From: Shewanella gelidii
GTDB taxonomy: Bacteria > Pseudomonadota > Gammaproteobacteria > Enterobacterales > Shewanellaceae
Direction of reading: 5' to 3'
Assembly: GCF_014647855.1 (NCBI RefSeq)
Contig: NZ_BMPZ01000007.1
Span: 62,001-126,000 of the forward strand
DNA length: 64,000 nucleotides
This document shows positions 38,808-46,993 of this stretch, in pieces (the first letter of the stretch is position 1; the number at the start of each line of letters is the position of its first letter). The notes beneath the pieces were generated by a model. The model saw only the letters and a program-made list of their open reading frames with translations. It was not told where the DNA came from and searched no databases. The position numbers were made by a program, and so were the translations under genes.

Positions 38808-40112
38808 ATGAATCGCTACCTTTGTACTCTTGTCAGTTGTCTGCTTCTATTCAGCTTAGCCTGTCCGGTCAAAGCGGAGGTGGTGCCTTTATCGCAAGCG
38901 ATGGAGCTTAAAAATAGATTTCGCATCGACCATATGGTTGAAAGCGTTACCTTGATGATACAGCGGGATTATGGTTCTGCGCCGGTTGTGATTGTGTTGC
39001 CAGATGGCAGTAAGTGGTATGCGAGTCGTCACCCCAAAGAGCAAGTGCAATGGCTTGACGGTGTAACGGGGGACATTATTACAATTGCTAATCCGGTTCC
39101 GGGTCCATGGCAGTTGCTAGGCCGCGTATCTGAAGGTTCACAAATTAAATTCTTATCTAAGTTGGCCATTCAAGTTGACCCTTTACCCCAGCCACTGTTT
39201 CAAGGTGAGCGTATTAAAGTCATGGCGAAACTCATCGGTGATGAGCAAAAAGTGCGAATGCCTGGCTTAGATTATTTGGTTGAATGGACCGCTCGGTTTG
39301 CGAGTGAACATTTGCCAGGAGATGAAAATTTTGCATCGGGTACTTTTATTGTTGGTTCCTACAAAGATAATGGCGAAGAACTCGATGAGCGCCCCGATGA
39401 CGGTGATTTTACTGGCAAATTAAATTTAAGCCAGCCTTGGGGGAACTATACATTCCAAGTGAGAGCGCGGAACAATATTTTCACCCGTGAGTATAAACAG
39501 TCGTTTCGTCTTTCTCCGATCCCCATTACGGTTAATATCGTGAAGCCCGAAGATCCTTTAACAGAACGATGGCATTTAGCTGTACAAGTTGATCAAGAAT
39601 TGCTTAACCTTGAAGAGACTCACTTTGCCTTTGAGTTGCTGGGACCAGCAGGTTTGCAATTACCTGTTATTCAAGATGGCGTGTTACAGCAATCGTCGCA
39701 GATAGAGCTTCCCGTTGTCACAGAATTTGGCAGTTACCGCCTTAAAGGTACAGCGGCGAGCACCACCAAAGAGGGACGAGAGATCACGTTGAGCTTGCCA
39801 GAGGTCTTTTTTAATCTCGTACAGCCACCGCCACCGCCACCTACAGCCGAAGAGTTGGCTGCAATCGCAGCTCGGCAGGCTGAAATTGCAGAAAAAGAAG
39901 CCCGTGACAAAGCCGTATTCTGGATTGCTGTTGTCAATAGTGTGCTATTGATTGTTGGTGCCTTAGGTTTAGTGATTTGGCGTAAGCGTCAGAGTCTAGC
40001 GAGAAATTTAAAGCAAGCAGAAGAGAATTTGGATGTCGAAGAGCCTAAATCTAAACCTAGTTTAGAAAGTACGCTAGATGACATTGATTTGACGATTCCT
40101 GACGACAATTAG
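38808..40112 (+). CDS. Membrane-anchored periplasmic protein, TIGR03503-like
   Basis: This 434 aa protein has a signal peptide (about residues 1-23, ending CPVKA), a large extracytoplasmic domain with beta-rich repeats (about 25-350), a proline-rich linker (VQPPPPPPTAEE), a helical stretch, one membrane helix (about 372-393, WIAVVNSVLLIVGALGLVIW), and an acidic cytoplasmic tail. It resembles a conserved family of unknown function that I recall as TIGR03503, found in marine gammaproteobacteria; this link is from memory. The domain with YKDNGEELDERPDDGDFTG suggests a carbohydrate- or protein-binding module. It follows dnaQ by 10 bases. AGAGGA lies well upstream of the ATG. Confidence 0.72.
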   Translation: MNRYLCTLVSCLLLFSLACPVKAEVVPLSQAMELKNRFRIDHMVESVTLMIQRDYGSAPVVIVLPDGSKWYASRHPKEQVQWLDGVTGDIITIANPVPGPWQLLGRVSEGSQIKFLSKLAIQVDPLPQPLFQGERIKVMAKLIGDEQKVRMPGLDYLVEWTARFASEHLPGDENFASGTFIVGSYKDNGEELDERPDDGDFTGKLNLSQPWGNYTFQVRARNNIFTREYKQSFRLSPIPITVNIVKPEDPLTERWHLAVQVDQELLNLEETHFAFELLGPAGLQLPVIQDGVLQQSSQIELPVVTEFGSYRLKGTAASTTKEGREITLSLPEVFFNLVQPPPPPPTAEELAAIAARQAEIAEKEARDKAVFWIAVVNSVLLIVGALGLVIWRKRQSLARNLKQAEENLDVEEPKSKPSLESTLDDIDLTIPDDN

Positions 40113-40245
40113 ATCTTCACTAAAACTTTCGTTTTTTATGTGGAATTGGGGTGATTTTTGATCCTTGTTTCGCGGTGATTCTAAAGTCGATTGATTTGGT
40201 TTGTTTGTTTTTTGACTAAACGGATCTCAACTGTTGAAAAAGTTG

Positions 40246-40274
40246 TTGACGACGGTCTGCTCCGTACGTATTAT
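40246..40274 (+). promoter_or_regulatory. Strong sigma-70 promoter of the tRNA-Asp pair
   Basis: TTGACG at 40246-40251 and TATTAT at 40269-40274 have a 17-base spacer. The start point would be near 40281, ten bases before the first tRNA. Confidence 0.85.
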
Positions 40275-40290
40275 TCCTCGCAACTTGAGG

Positions 40291-40367
40291 GGAGCGGTAG
40301 TTCAGTTGGTTAGAATACCGGCCTGTCACGCCGGGGGTCGCGGGTTCGAGTCCCGTCCGCTCCGCCA
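40291..40367 (+). tRNA. tRNA-Asp (anticodon GTC), copy 1
   Basis: A 77-nt tRNA with acceptor stem GGAGCGG/CCGCTCC, D loop with AGTTGGTTAGA, anticodon loop CTGTCAC (anticodon GTC), T loop TTCGAGT and encoded CCA. It matches the position of aspV next to dnaQ in E. coli. Confidence 0.97.
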
Positions 40368-40389
40368 ATCAAGTTACCTAATTTAATTA

Positions 40390-40404
40390 TATGGCTGAGC
40401 CGTA
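40390..40404. other. Small hairpin between the two tRNA-Asp genes
   Basis: TATGGCT-G-AGCCGTA is a 7-bp inverted repeat with one wobble pair, in the 49-base spacer. It may mark the processing region of the two-tRNA transcript. Confidence 0.35.
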
Positions 40405-40416
40405 TGATAAGAGTTA

Positions 40417-40493
40417 GGAGCGGTAGTTCAGTTGGTTAGAATACCGGCCTGTCACGCCGGGGGTCGCGGGTTCGAGTCCCGTCCGCTCCGCCA
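40417..40493 (+). tRNA. tRNA-Asp (anticodon GTC), copy 2
   Basis: This is identical over all 77 nt to the copy at 40291-40367, with encoded CCA. The two share one promoter upstream of the first copy and one terminator after the second. Confidence 0.97.
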
Positions 40494-40500
40494 AACAATC

Positions 40501-40530
40501 AAGCCCTTGCTATAAAGCAAGGGCTTTTTT
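40501..40530 (+). terminator. Terminator of the tRNA-Asp transcript
   Basis: AAGCCCTTGC and GCAAGGGCTT form a stem with a TATAAA-like loop, followed by T6, eight bases after the second CCA. Confidence 0.92.
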
Positions 40531-40573
40531 GTATGCCAGTCACTATATTGTGTATTTACTGGTTGTTACTCCA

Positions 40574-40599
40574 ATAAAAAGAGACCCGAAGGTCTCTTT
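40574..40599 (-). terminator. Terminator of fadE
   Basis: On the minus strand the stem AAAGAGACC/GGTCTCTTT with a four-base loop is followed by TTATTGG after a T5 run, about 22 bases past the fadE stop. Confidence 0.85.
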
Positions 40600-40621
40600 G
40601 TTGTTTAAGGTTATTGCTTCA

Positions 40622-43069
40622 CTAAGCTGCTTGATGTTGAGGCGGAGGGGTGATGGATTGCGCTTTCAACTCATCGGAATCAAAATCATCCACGTTAATT
40701 GACTTCATTCTGCCAATTTCTGCACGTTCTAATAAAGCCACCTCGTCGTCATTCAAGACACCTAACTCTTTACCTTGAGCGGCAATTTTATCAAGCCACA
40801 TAAATGGTAGGCGTTTATTGGCAGCTTCGCACACTTTGTCGTAAAGCGGCTCACAAGCCAGAATGTCTTTAAATGTTTGCTCTTGAACACCAACAGGATT
40901 GTTTTCATGGGCTTCCCAGAACTGTCCTTCACCTAAACGGTCACGACTCGCACTTGGTGTTTGCATGATTTTGGCAACCTTATGATCAAGGGTGTCACTA
41001 GGGCGCTTGATTGGGCGACCGTACGGGAATATCGCTAGGCGTAGCGCAAAACCCAGGCCCATCGGGAAGTTATCAAGCAGTTCATCAAGTGACGTTTGCA
41101 ATTTAAATAGTGCATCTTCAACAGCCCACTGAACTAAGGGTAGATCTTCAACTAATCGTCCATCGTCTTGGTAGCGTTTTAAGGTCGCAGACGCAAGATA
41201 TAGCTGGCTGAGGAGGTCACCCAAACGAGCGGAAATTCGTTCTTTTCGTTTAAGGTTGCCGCCCAGGGTTGCCATTGCTAAATCCGACAGCAACGCCAAG
41301 TTAGCACTGAATCGATTCATATGTTGATAGTAGCGTTCAGTTTGATCTGTATAAGGCGAGTTCGAGAAGCGGCTAGAAGTTAAGCCAAGCCACACACTTT
41401 TTACAAAGTTGCTTGTCGTAAATCCAATATGCCCAAACAGTGCAGAGTCAAAGTTATCAAGACCTTGGGTAGTATCTGGGTCAAAAGCAGCTTCCATTTC
41501 AGCGAGTACATAGGGGTGACAACGAATCGCACCTTGTCCATAAATGATCATGGAGCGAGTGAGAATATTTGCACCTTCAACCGTAATGGCAATGGGAGCG
41601 GCTTGATAGCCACGGCCGAGATAGTTATTAGGGCCAAGGCAGACACCTTTACCACCATGAATATCCATCGCGTCGATAACGCATCGTTGCATTCTGTCGG
41701 TTAAGTGATACTTAACGATGGCAGAAATTACCGAAGGCTTTTCACCTAAATCAATTCCTGTGGTCGTTAACGAAGTCACTGCATCCATTAGGTAAGCATT
41801 GCCGCCAATACGAGCCATTGGCTCTTCAATACCTTCAAGCTTACCGATGGGGAGTTTAAATTGACGACGGATACGGGCATAAGCACCCGTGGCCAGCGCA
41901 GAAGTTTTAACGCCGCCAGCTGAATTTGAGGGTAGGGTAATGCCGCGACCTACAGATAAACATTCAACAAGCATACGCCAACCTTGCCCTGCCATTTCTG
42001 GACCACCAATAATGAAGCTAAGTGGAACAAACACTTCATTGCCTCGTGTTGGGCCATTTTGGAACATGCAATTTAATGGGAAATGGCGACGACCCGTGTC
42101 GACACCTTCAATATCGGTTGGAATGAGAGCGCAGGTAATGCCTAAGTCTTTTTCTGAGCCTAGGAGCTGATCCGGATCTTGCAGTTTGAATGCTAAACCT
42201 AGCACGGTCGCAACAGGAGCAAGCGTGATGTAACGCTTGTTCCAAGTCAGCTTCATGCCAAGAACTTCTTCACCTTGCCATTCGCCCTTACAAACAATTC
42301 CAAAGTCTGGAATAGCGCCGGCATCACTTCCTGCTTCAGGGCTAGTTAACGCAAAACAGGGGACTTCTAGACCCTTTGCAAGCCTTGGTAAGTAATGGTC
42401 TTGCTGCTCTGGCGTACCATAGTGTTGAAGGAGTTCGCCTGGGCCTAAGGAATTCGGTACACCGACCGTTGAAGCGAGTTCACTACTTACGCCAGCTAGT
42501 TTTTGTAGCACACGAGATTGTGCATAAGCCGAGTATTCAAGACCACCATACTTTTTCTTAATGATCATGGCGAAGAAGCCATTGTCTTTTAGGTATTGCC
42601 AAACATCAGCTGGTAGATCGGCGAGTTCGTGAGACACTTGGTGCTGGCTAAGCATACGGCATACTTCTTCTACTGGTCCGTCTAAAAATGCTTGTTCTTC
42701 AGCACTAAGGCGTGAAACTGGATAGTTGTGAAGCTTTTTCCAGTTTGGATTTCCCGCAAAGAGGTCGGCTTCCCACCAAGTGGTACCGGCTTCAATCGCT
42801 TCTTTTTCTGTGCTCGACATTTCAGGCATGATGCCTTTGTACATCTTTAACAGTGGGCGAGTAATAACGCTCTGCCTAAAGCTATTGATATTAAGCGGTA
42901 GTGCAATGGCCAAGAATACAATCCATGAAGCAACGCCCACGACATCGAGTGCTGCACCAAAGGCCATGACGATTGCCGCTACGATTGTTGTGGTCAGCAA
43001 TGAAATTTGTAAGTAGGACATTGTCCCTAAAACTAATATCATTGCGACGATCCAAAGTAGGCTAGTCAC
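40622..43069 (-). CDS. fadE: Acyl-CoA dehydrogenase FadE
   Basis: FadE catalyses the first dehydrogenation of acyl-CoA in beta-oxidation, passing electrons from FAD to the quinone pool by way of electron-transfer flavoprotein. The 815 aa product (814 in E. coli) has two N-terminal hydrophobic segments, the acyl-CoA dehydrogenase core ([54 protein letters not shown]), and the long C-terminal extension characteristic of FadE. The start is GTG 43069, with GGGAG seven bases upstream; twenty further in-frame codons upstream lie outside homology. A FadR box at 43139-43155 is 70 bases before the start. It is divergent from yafJ, as in E. coli. Confidence 0.97.
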   Translation of the reverse strand: MTSLLWIVAMILVLGTMSYLQISLLTTTIVAAIVMAFGAALDVVGVASWIVFLAIALPLNINSFRQSVITRPLLKMYKGIMPEMSSTEKEAIEAGTTWWEADLFAGNPNWKKLHNYPVSRLSAEEQAFLDGPVEEVCRMLSQHQVSHELADLPADVWQYLKDNGFFAMIIKKKYGGLEYSAYAQSRVLQKLAGVSSELASTVGVPNSLGPGELLQHYGTPEQQDHYLPRLAKGLEVPCFALTSPEAGSDAGAIPDFGIVCKGEWQGEEVLGMKLTWNKRYITLAPVATVLGLAFKLQDPDQLLGSEKDLGITCALIPTDIEGVDTGRRHFPLNCMFQNGPTRGNEVFVPLSFIIGGPEMAGQGWRMLVECLSVGRGITLPSNSAGGVKTSALATGAYARIRRQFKLPIGKLEGIEEPMARIGGNAYLMDAVTSLTTTGIDLGEKPSVISAIVKYHLTDRMQRCVIDAMDIHGGKGVCLGPNNYLGRGYQAAPIAITVEGANILTRSMIIYGQGAIRCHPYVLAEMEAAFDPDTTQGLDNFDSALFGHIGFTTSNFVKSVWLGLTSSRFSNSPYTDQTERYYQHMNRFSANLALLSDLAMATLGGNLKRKERISARLGDLLSQLYLASATLKRYQDDGRLVEDLPLVQWAVEDALFKLQTSLDELLDNFPMGLGFALRLAIFPYGRPIKRPSDTLDHKVAKIMQTPSASRDRLGEGQFWEAHENNPVGVQEQTFKDILACEPLYDKVCEAANKRLPFMWLDKIAAQGKELGVLNDDEVALLERAEIGRMKSINVDDFDSDELKAQSITPPPQHQAA

Positions 43070-43138
43070 TATATTTCTCCCTTTCTGTTTACTGTTTACA
43101 TCCTTTACAAATGGGTCGATCATGATCACAGAATGCGC

Positions 43139-43155
43139 TTGTGGTCAGACCTGTC
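43139..43155. promoter_or_regulatory. FadR operator upstream of fadE
   Basis: TTGTGGTCAGACCTGTC contains the perfect GGTCAGACC core of the FadR consensus (TGGTCNGACCAG), lies 70 bases before the fadE start, and fadR is in the same window. Repression of fadE in the absence of acyl-CoA is the expected outcome. Confidence 0.82.
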
Positions 43156-43201
43156 TCTCATAAAACTTAAACCCTAGCGCCAAGCAATACAAGTATTTTT
43201 C

Positions 43202-43213
43202 AAACAATTGTTT
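43202..43213. promoter_or_regulatory. Second palindrome in the fadE-yafJ region
   Basis: AAACAATTGTTT is a perfect 12-bp palindrome, extended as TTCAAACAATTGTTTAAA with one mismatch pair. It resembles the CAAAC-N4-GTTTG pattern reported for the fatty-acid regulator PsrA in pseudomonads; that link is inference. Confidence 0.45.
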
Positions 43214-43297
43214 AAATTATTTGTGACCCGGCTTCGTTCCCCTCTATTACAGGTTTAGATACAATAGAGATATTCAATTAGTTACGAGTAAATAAGT

Positions 43298-44077
43298 ATG
43301 TGTGAGTTGCTGGCGATGAGTGCAAATGTGCCAACAGATATTGTTTTCAGTTTTACTGGCTTAGTGCAGCGTGGTGGGGTAACTGGCCCCCATGTTGATG
43401 GCTGGGGTATAACGTTTTATGAAGGCAAAGGAAGCCGTACTTTTAAGGATGCGATTCAAAGCAGCCAATCTCATGTCGCGAAATTGATACAGTCGTACCC
43501 GATTAAAAGCGAAGTGGTGGTGAGCCATATACGACAAGCAAATCGTGGCTGTGTCTCTCTTGAAAATACCCACCCGTTCACTCGAGAACTCTGGGGGCGA
43601 TATTGGACGTATGCTCACAATGGCCAGCTAAGTGATTACCAACAGAAGTTCGTTGTATCGCGATATCAACCCGTTGGTGATACCGATAGTGAATTGGCAT
43701 TTTGCTGGATTTTAGAACAAGTGGTGATGAAGTTTGGTGAGACAGAGCCGGGTGATTTAATGGCTGTCTATCGATTTATTGCAAAGTTGGCTGAAGAGAT
43801 CCGTGAGCTTGGGATATTTAATATGATCCTGAGTGATGGTGATCACTTGATGAATTTTTGCAGCAATAATTTATGCTACATCACTCGAAAGGCGCCGTTT
43901 GGGAAGGCAAAATTGATCGATACTGATGTGGTGATTGATTTTGACAAAGAAACAACGCCTAATGATGTTGTCACTGTGATCGCCACTCGCCCATTAACTG
44001 ATAATGAAGAGTGGCACATATTAAAACCTGGGGAATGGAAGCTATTTCGCCAGGGCTGTTTGTTGCTCGAGGGCTAA
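43298..44077 (+). CDS. yafJ: Class II glutamine amidotransferase YafJ
   Basis: This 259 aa cytoplasmic protein has an N-terminal nucleophile Cys2 (MCELLAMSANVPTDIVFSF) after removal of Met, and the class II amidotransferase features HVDGWGITFYEG, SHIRQANRG, NTHPFTRELWGRYWTYAHNGQL and PVGDTDSELAF. It probably hydrolyses glutamine or a related gamma-glutamyl compound; the true substrate of YafJ is not known. It is divergent from fadE, as in E. coli. Its last 36 bases overlap the end of the DUF3108 gene on the other strand. Confidence 0.93.
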   Translation: MCELLAMSANVPTDIVFSFTGLVQRGGVTGPHVDGWGITFYEGKGSRTFKDAIQSSQSHVAKLIQSYPIKSEVVVSHIRQANRGCVSLENTHPFTRELWGRYWTYAHNGQLSDYQQKFVVSRYQPVGDTDSELAFCWILEQVVMKFGETEPGDLMAVYRFIAKLAEEIRELGIFNMILSDGDHLMNFCSNNLCYITRKAPFGKAKLIDTDVVIDFDKETTPNDVVTVIATRPLTDNEEWHILKPGEWKLFRQGCLLLEG

Positions 44078-44836
44078 GAACTTGTAGCTTCGCAGTGTCA
44101 TGTCGAGTTGTTTATCACCTTTCTCGAAATGGCTTAATCGAATGGGTAAATAACCTAAATCAGGCGCCATCCAGAAATAGGTATGGCGTTTTTTACTTTT
44201 GCGCACGACCTCAAGCTTGATGGTATCGTAGCTGCCACTTTCTAATTTCATAACCTCTTGGCCAAGAATTTTAAACTTATAGTTTTCTACTTGGTTTTCT
44301 TCGACCATTTTATAGGTTAACTCTTTACGGTTATTTTGTAGATCAATCCTGATTTGCAGTTGGGTCATGAGAGGATCAAGTAAATCATTATCGTATTCAA
44401 TTTTTGCTTTTTCGTCTTTGTATCGGGTATGAACGATATTTTCAGAGCGTATGAAGGCTGCTTGTTCGCGGTAGTCTGGCCCAGTCCCTTTACGGTGATG
44501 TAAAAATCGAAACGGTGTGAGTTTATTGTCTTCTATTGTGAATTCACTGACGACTTTACGTTTATCTGAGAGTAATAAAAAACTGAGGCTACTTTTAAAT
44601 TTAAATGTATAGGTATTTCCTTCTGGCGCGGGAAAATCATACTTGGCCTTACCTAAACCGATACTGCCGTAATCAACATTATATTCAGCAGTAAACGGTG
44701 TTGTTGCTGCAATTATAGGTTTGAGTTTTTTTTGAGTTAAATCTATACCAGTTTCAATTGGGTTTTGTAATTCATTTGTGTTTGCCCAACCGAATGTTGG
44801 TACCAAAGCTAGAAAAAGTAATGAATAAAACTTCAA
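44042..44836 (-). CDS. Exported DUF3108 family protein
   Basis: The 264 aa protein has a signal peptide (about residues 1-18, ending FGWA before NTN) and a beta-rich DUF3108 domain of unknown function (TAEYNVDYGSIGLGKAKYDF, YTFKFKSSLSFLLL, VVSEFTIEDNKLTPFRFLH, and WMAPDLGYLPIRLSHFEKGDKQLDMTL near the C-terminus). Such proteins are periplasmic or outer-membrane associated in many Gram-negatives. GGAGAAG precedes the ATG. It converges on and overlaps yafJ by 36 bases. The alkyltransferase-like gene is 23 bases upstream on the same strand, so the two may share a transcript. Confidence 0.85.
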   Translation of the reverse strand: MKFYSLLFLALVPTFGWANTNELQNPIETGIDLTQKKLKPIIAATTPFTAEYNVDYGSIGLGKAKYDFPAPEGNTYTFKFKSSLSFLLLSDKRKVVSEFTIEDNKLTPFRFLHHRKGTGPDYREQAAFIRSENIVHTRYKDEKAKIEYDNDLLDPLMTQLQIRIDLQNNRKELTYKMVEENQVENYKFKILGQEVMKLESGSYDTIKLEVVRKSKKRHTYFWMAPDLGYLPIRLSHFEKGDKQLDMTLRSYKFLALEQQTALAK

Positions 44837-44859
44837 TGGCTTCTCCTTAAGGGATTTTA

Positions 44860-45216
44860 TTAAAAAGGGATCGACATAACCAGTGTCGCAATATCAGGGC
44901 GCCACTCATACTCAGACAAACTAATTTTACCTTTGTTCACTTTAATCCCTTCTTCTCTAAGACGGCTTTGTTGCAACTGATATCCTTCGCTTCCATATTT
45001 AAACGAAATCTTTCCTTGGCTATTAATGACCCTGTGCCAGGGCAGCTGCATGTGCTGCGGCGCTAATTTGAGTGCTCTTGATACATATCGAGCGCGACCA
45101 GGTAAACCTGCCAAATCAGCGACTTTGCCGTAGTTAATGACAGCTCCTTCTGGGATCATAGCAACAATAAACCATATTTTGTTTAAGGCCGATGGGACTT
45201 CGGTTGGCTCTTTCAT
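44860..45216 (-). CDS. Alkyltransferase-like protein (ATL, MGMT family)
   Basis: ATL proteins bind O6-alkylguanine in DNA, flip it out, and recruit nucleotide excision repair, but do not transfer the alkyl group. The MGMT C-terminal domain is present: GAVINYGKVADLAGLPGRARYVSRAL, then LPWHRVINSQG where Trp stands in place of the catalytic Cys of PCHR. The C-terminus LREEGIKVNKGKISLSEYEW matches the family. The ATG at 45216 gives 118 aa; the frame runs 33 codons further upstream without homology. No strong ribosome-binding site is seen. It is divergent from def. Confidence 0.9.
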   Translation of the reverse strand: MKEPTEVPSALNKIWFIVAMIPEGAVINYGKVADLAGLPGRARYVSRALKLAPQHMQLPWHRVINSQGKISFKYGSEGYQLQQSRLREEGIKVNKGKISLSEYEWRPDIATLVMSIPF

Positions 45217-45354
45217 GGTGTCTGTAATTTCTTGAACAATTATTGTTATCCTAGCATTGCTTATAAAAGAGTGACAGAGGGTAAGGCACTTTGCGTTTGC
45301 AGGGCATTGCGGCATAATAGCGCGCTTTCATGACTCTAAAAGAGCTAGTTTGTA

Positions 45355-45852
45355 ATGGCAGTGCTAGAAATATTAACTTTACCTGATCCTCGCTTAAAAC
45401 GTGTGGCCCAACCCGTCATCGATGTCAGTAAGGTGCAATCCTTTATTGATGATTTAATTGAAACCATGTACCACACTGAAGATGGCATCGGATTAGCCGC
45501 CACACAGGTTGGAAGTGAGCATGCAATTATTGTGATTGATATTTCTGAGAATAGAGATAATCCACAAGTTCTGATTAATCCTGAAATCATTGCTAGTCAT
45601 GGGGATTATGTGGGCGAGGAAGGGTGTTTATCTATCCCAGGTTATCGAGCTAAAGTTGAGCGTAGTGAATCTGTAACCGTTACCGCGTTGAACCGAGATG
45701 GACAAAAGATTGAAATCCAAACCGATGAGTTTTTGGCTATCGTGTTACAACATGAAATTGATCATCTTCAGGGGCGAGTATTCATTGACCACCTATCTAA
45801 GTTAAAGCAACAAATGGCGCTGAAGAAAGTAAAGAAAACACTGAAGCAATGA
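45355..45852 (+). CDS. def: Peptide deformylase
   Basis: Peptide deformylase removes the formyl group from the N-terminal Met of new proteins. Its three motifs are intact: GIGLAATQVG (about 43-52), EEGCLSIPG with the metal-binding Cys, and QHEIDHLQG with the HExxH zinc/iron site. Length is 165 aa (169 in E. coli). It is separate from the usual fmt-rsmB operon, so this may be a second deformylase or a rearranged copy; the rest of the genome would be needed to tell. The start is ATG 45355 after GCTAGTTTGTA; the ribosome-binding site is weak. Confidence 0.94.
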   Translation: MAVLEILTLPDPRLKRVAQPVIDVSKVQSFIDDLIETMYHTEDGIGLAATQVGSEHAIIVIDISENRDNPQVLINPEIIASHGDYVGEEGCLSIPGYRAKVERSESVTVTALNRDGQKIEIQTDEFLAIVLQHEIDHLQGRVFIDHLSKLKQQMALKKVKKTLKQ

Positions 45853-45921
45853 TGCCATGTGTGTTTCGATACACCCAGCAATTATCCGTAAATTCAAAGC
45901 TCAGTAAAAAAGGAGCATACA

Positions 45922-46866
45922 ATGCCACCGATTTATATTTTGCATGAAAATAGCGAATGGATTGTGCCATTGCATGAAGCTTTTAAACAACGTCAAGAAT
46001 CAGCAAAAGAGATGTTTCTTGATCAAGGGGTGGTGGATTTAGCGGCAATACCGCCTGAAGGCATTTTTTATAATAGGATGAGTGCGTCATCGCATACGAG
46101 AGGTCATCGATATGCGCCTGAGCTTACGCGTAGTGTGTTGACTTGGCTTGAGTCTCACGGGCGCCGAGTGATCAACAATAGCCGTGCTCTATATTTTGAG
46201 GTTTGCAAAGTATCTCAATATGCTGCACTTGAATCTTGCGGTATAAATACCCCTAGAACCATTGTTGCTGTGGGCAAAACACAAGTTATAGAAGCCGCAG
46301 AATGCTTTGCCGGTGAGCCATTTATTTTGAAACCCAATCGAGGGGGAAAAGGCTTAGGAGTACAATTATTTAAAAGTATTAATGAGTTGAAAGACTATTT
46401 AGTTTGTGAGGATTATGAAGCACCACTTGATGGTACTTGGTTAGTGCAAGCCTATGTTCACGCAGCAGAAAATCACATCACCCGTTGTGAATTTGTTGGG
46501 GGGAAATTTGTTTACAGTGTCAATGTCAACACGGAGCAAGGCTTTGAGTTGTGTCCAGCTGATAGTTGTCAAATTAGTGAGCAAGTTTGCCCTGCGACGG
46601 CGCCAAGTCATAAATTTAACATCAGTCATGAATTTGATCGTCATGAAATCATCACTAGATATGAAACGTTTTTACAAAAAAATCAGATTGAAATTGCGGG
46701 TATTGAACTGATTAAAGATATTCATGGGCAGCTCTACACTTACGATGTCAATACGAATACGAATTACAATCGTAGAGCCGAGTTAGAGGGGGGAGTCCCG
46801 CTGACAGGTATGGACGCTATCGCAGAGTTTCTTATTCAAACTCGAGATGCGCAATATAAAACCTAA
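45922..46866 (+). CDS. RimK-like ATP-grasp ligase
   Basis: This 314 aa cytoplasmic protein has the ATP-grasp fold of the RimK/glutathione-synthetase type. Visible features are a pre-ATP-grasp domain (about 1-100; IFYNRMSASSHTRGHRYAPEL), the ATP-binding GEPFILKPNRGGKGLGVQLF (about 133-152), and metal-binding YTYDVNTNTNYN near residue 270 (Asp and Asn). Enzymes of this type join an amino acid or amine to a carboxylate. The acceptor is not known. AAAAGGAG at 45908-45915 is a very good ribosome-binding site. It follows def by 69 bases and ends in a bidirectional terminator. Confidence 0.82.
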   Translation: MPPIYILHENSEWIVPLHEAFKQRQESAKEMFLDQGVVDLAAIPPEGIFYNRMSASSHTRGHRYAPELTRSVLTWLESHGRRVINNSRALYFEVCKVSQYAALESCGINTPRTIVAVGKTQVIEAAECFAGEPFILKPNRGGKGLGVQLFKSINELKDYLVCEDYEAPLDGTWLVQAYVHAAENHITRCEFVGGKFVYSVNVNTEQGFELCPADSCQISEQVCPATAPSHKFNISHEFDRHEIITRYETFLQKNQIEIAGIELIKDIHGQLYTYDVNTNTNYNRRAELEGGVPLTGMDAIAEFLIQTRDAQYKT

Positions 46867-46914
46867 TTTAACGCTCACGAAGCAAGATCAATGTGTAATT
46901 GATATGATGAAATG

Positions 46915-46944
46915 AAAAAAAGCCAGCATGAAAGCTGGCTTTTT
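46915..46944. terminator. Bidirectional terminator
   Basis: AAAAAGCCAGC and GCTGGCTTTTT form a stem with a six-base loop; A and T runs allow it to end the ATP-grasp gene and aceA on opposite strands. Confidence 0.9.
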
Positions 46945-46993
46945 CCGACTTAAAAGAAACGCTTTGAAACCGAGTTTACGGATTACTCACTGA

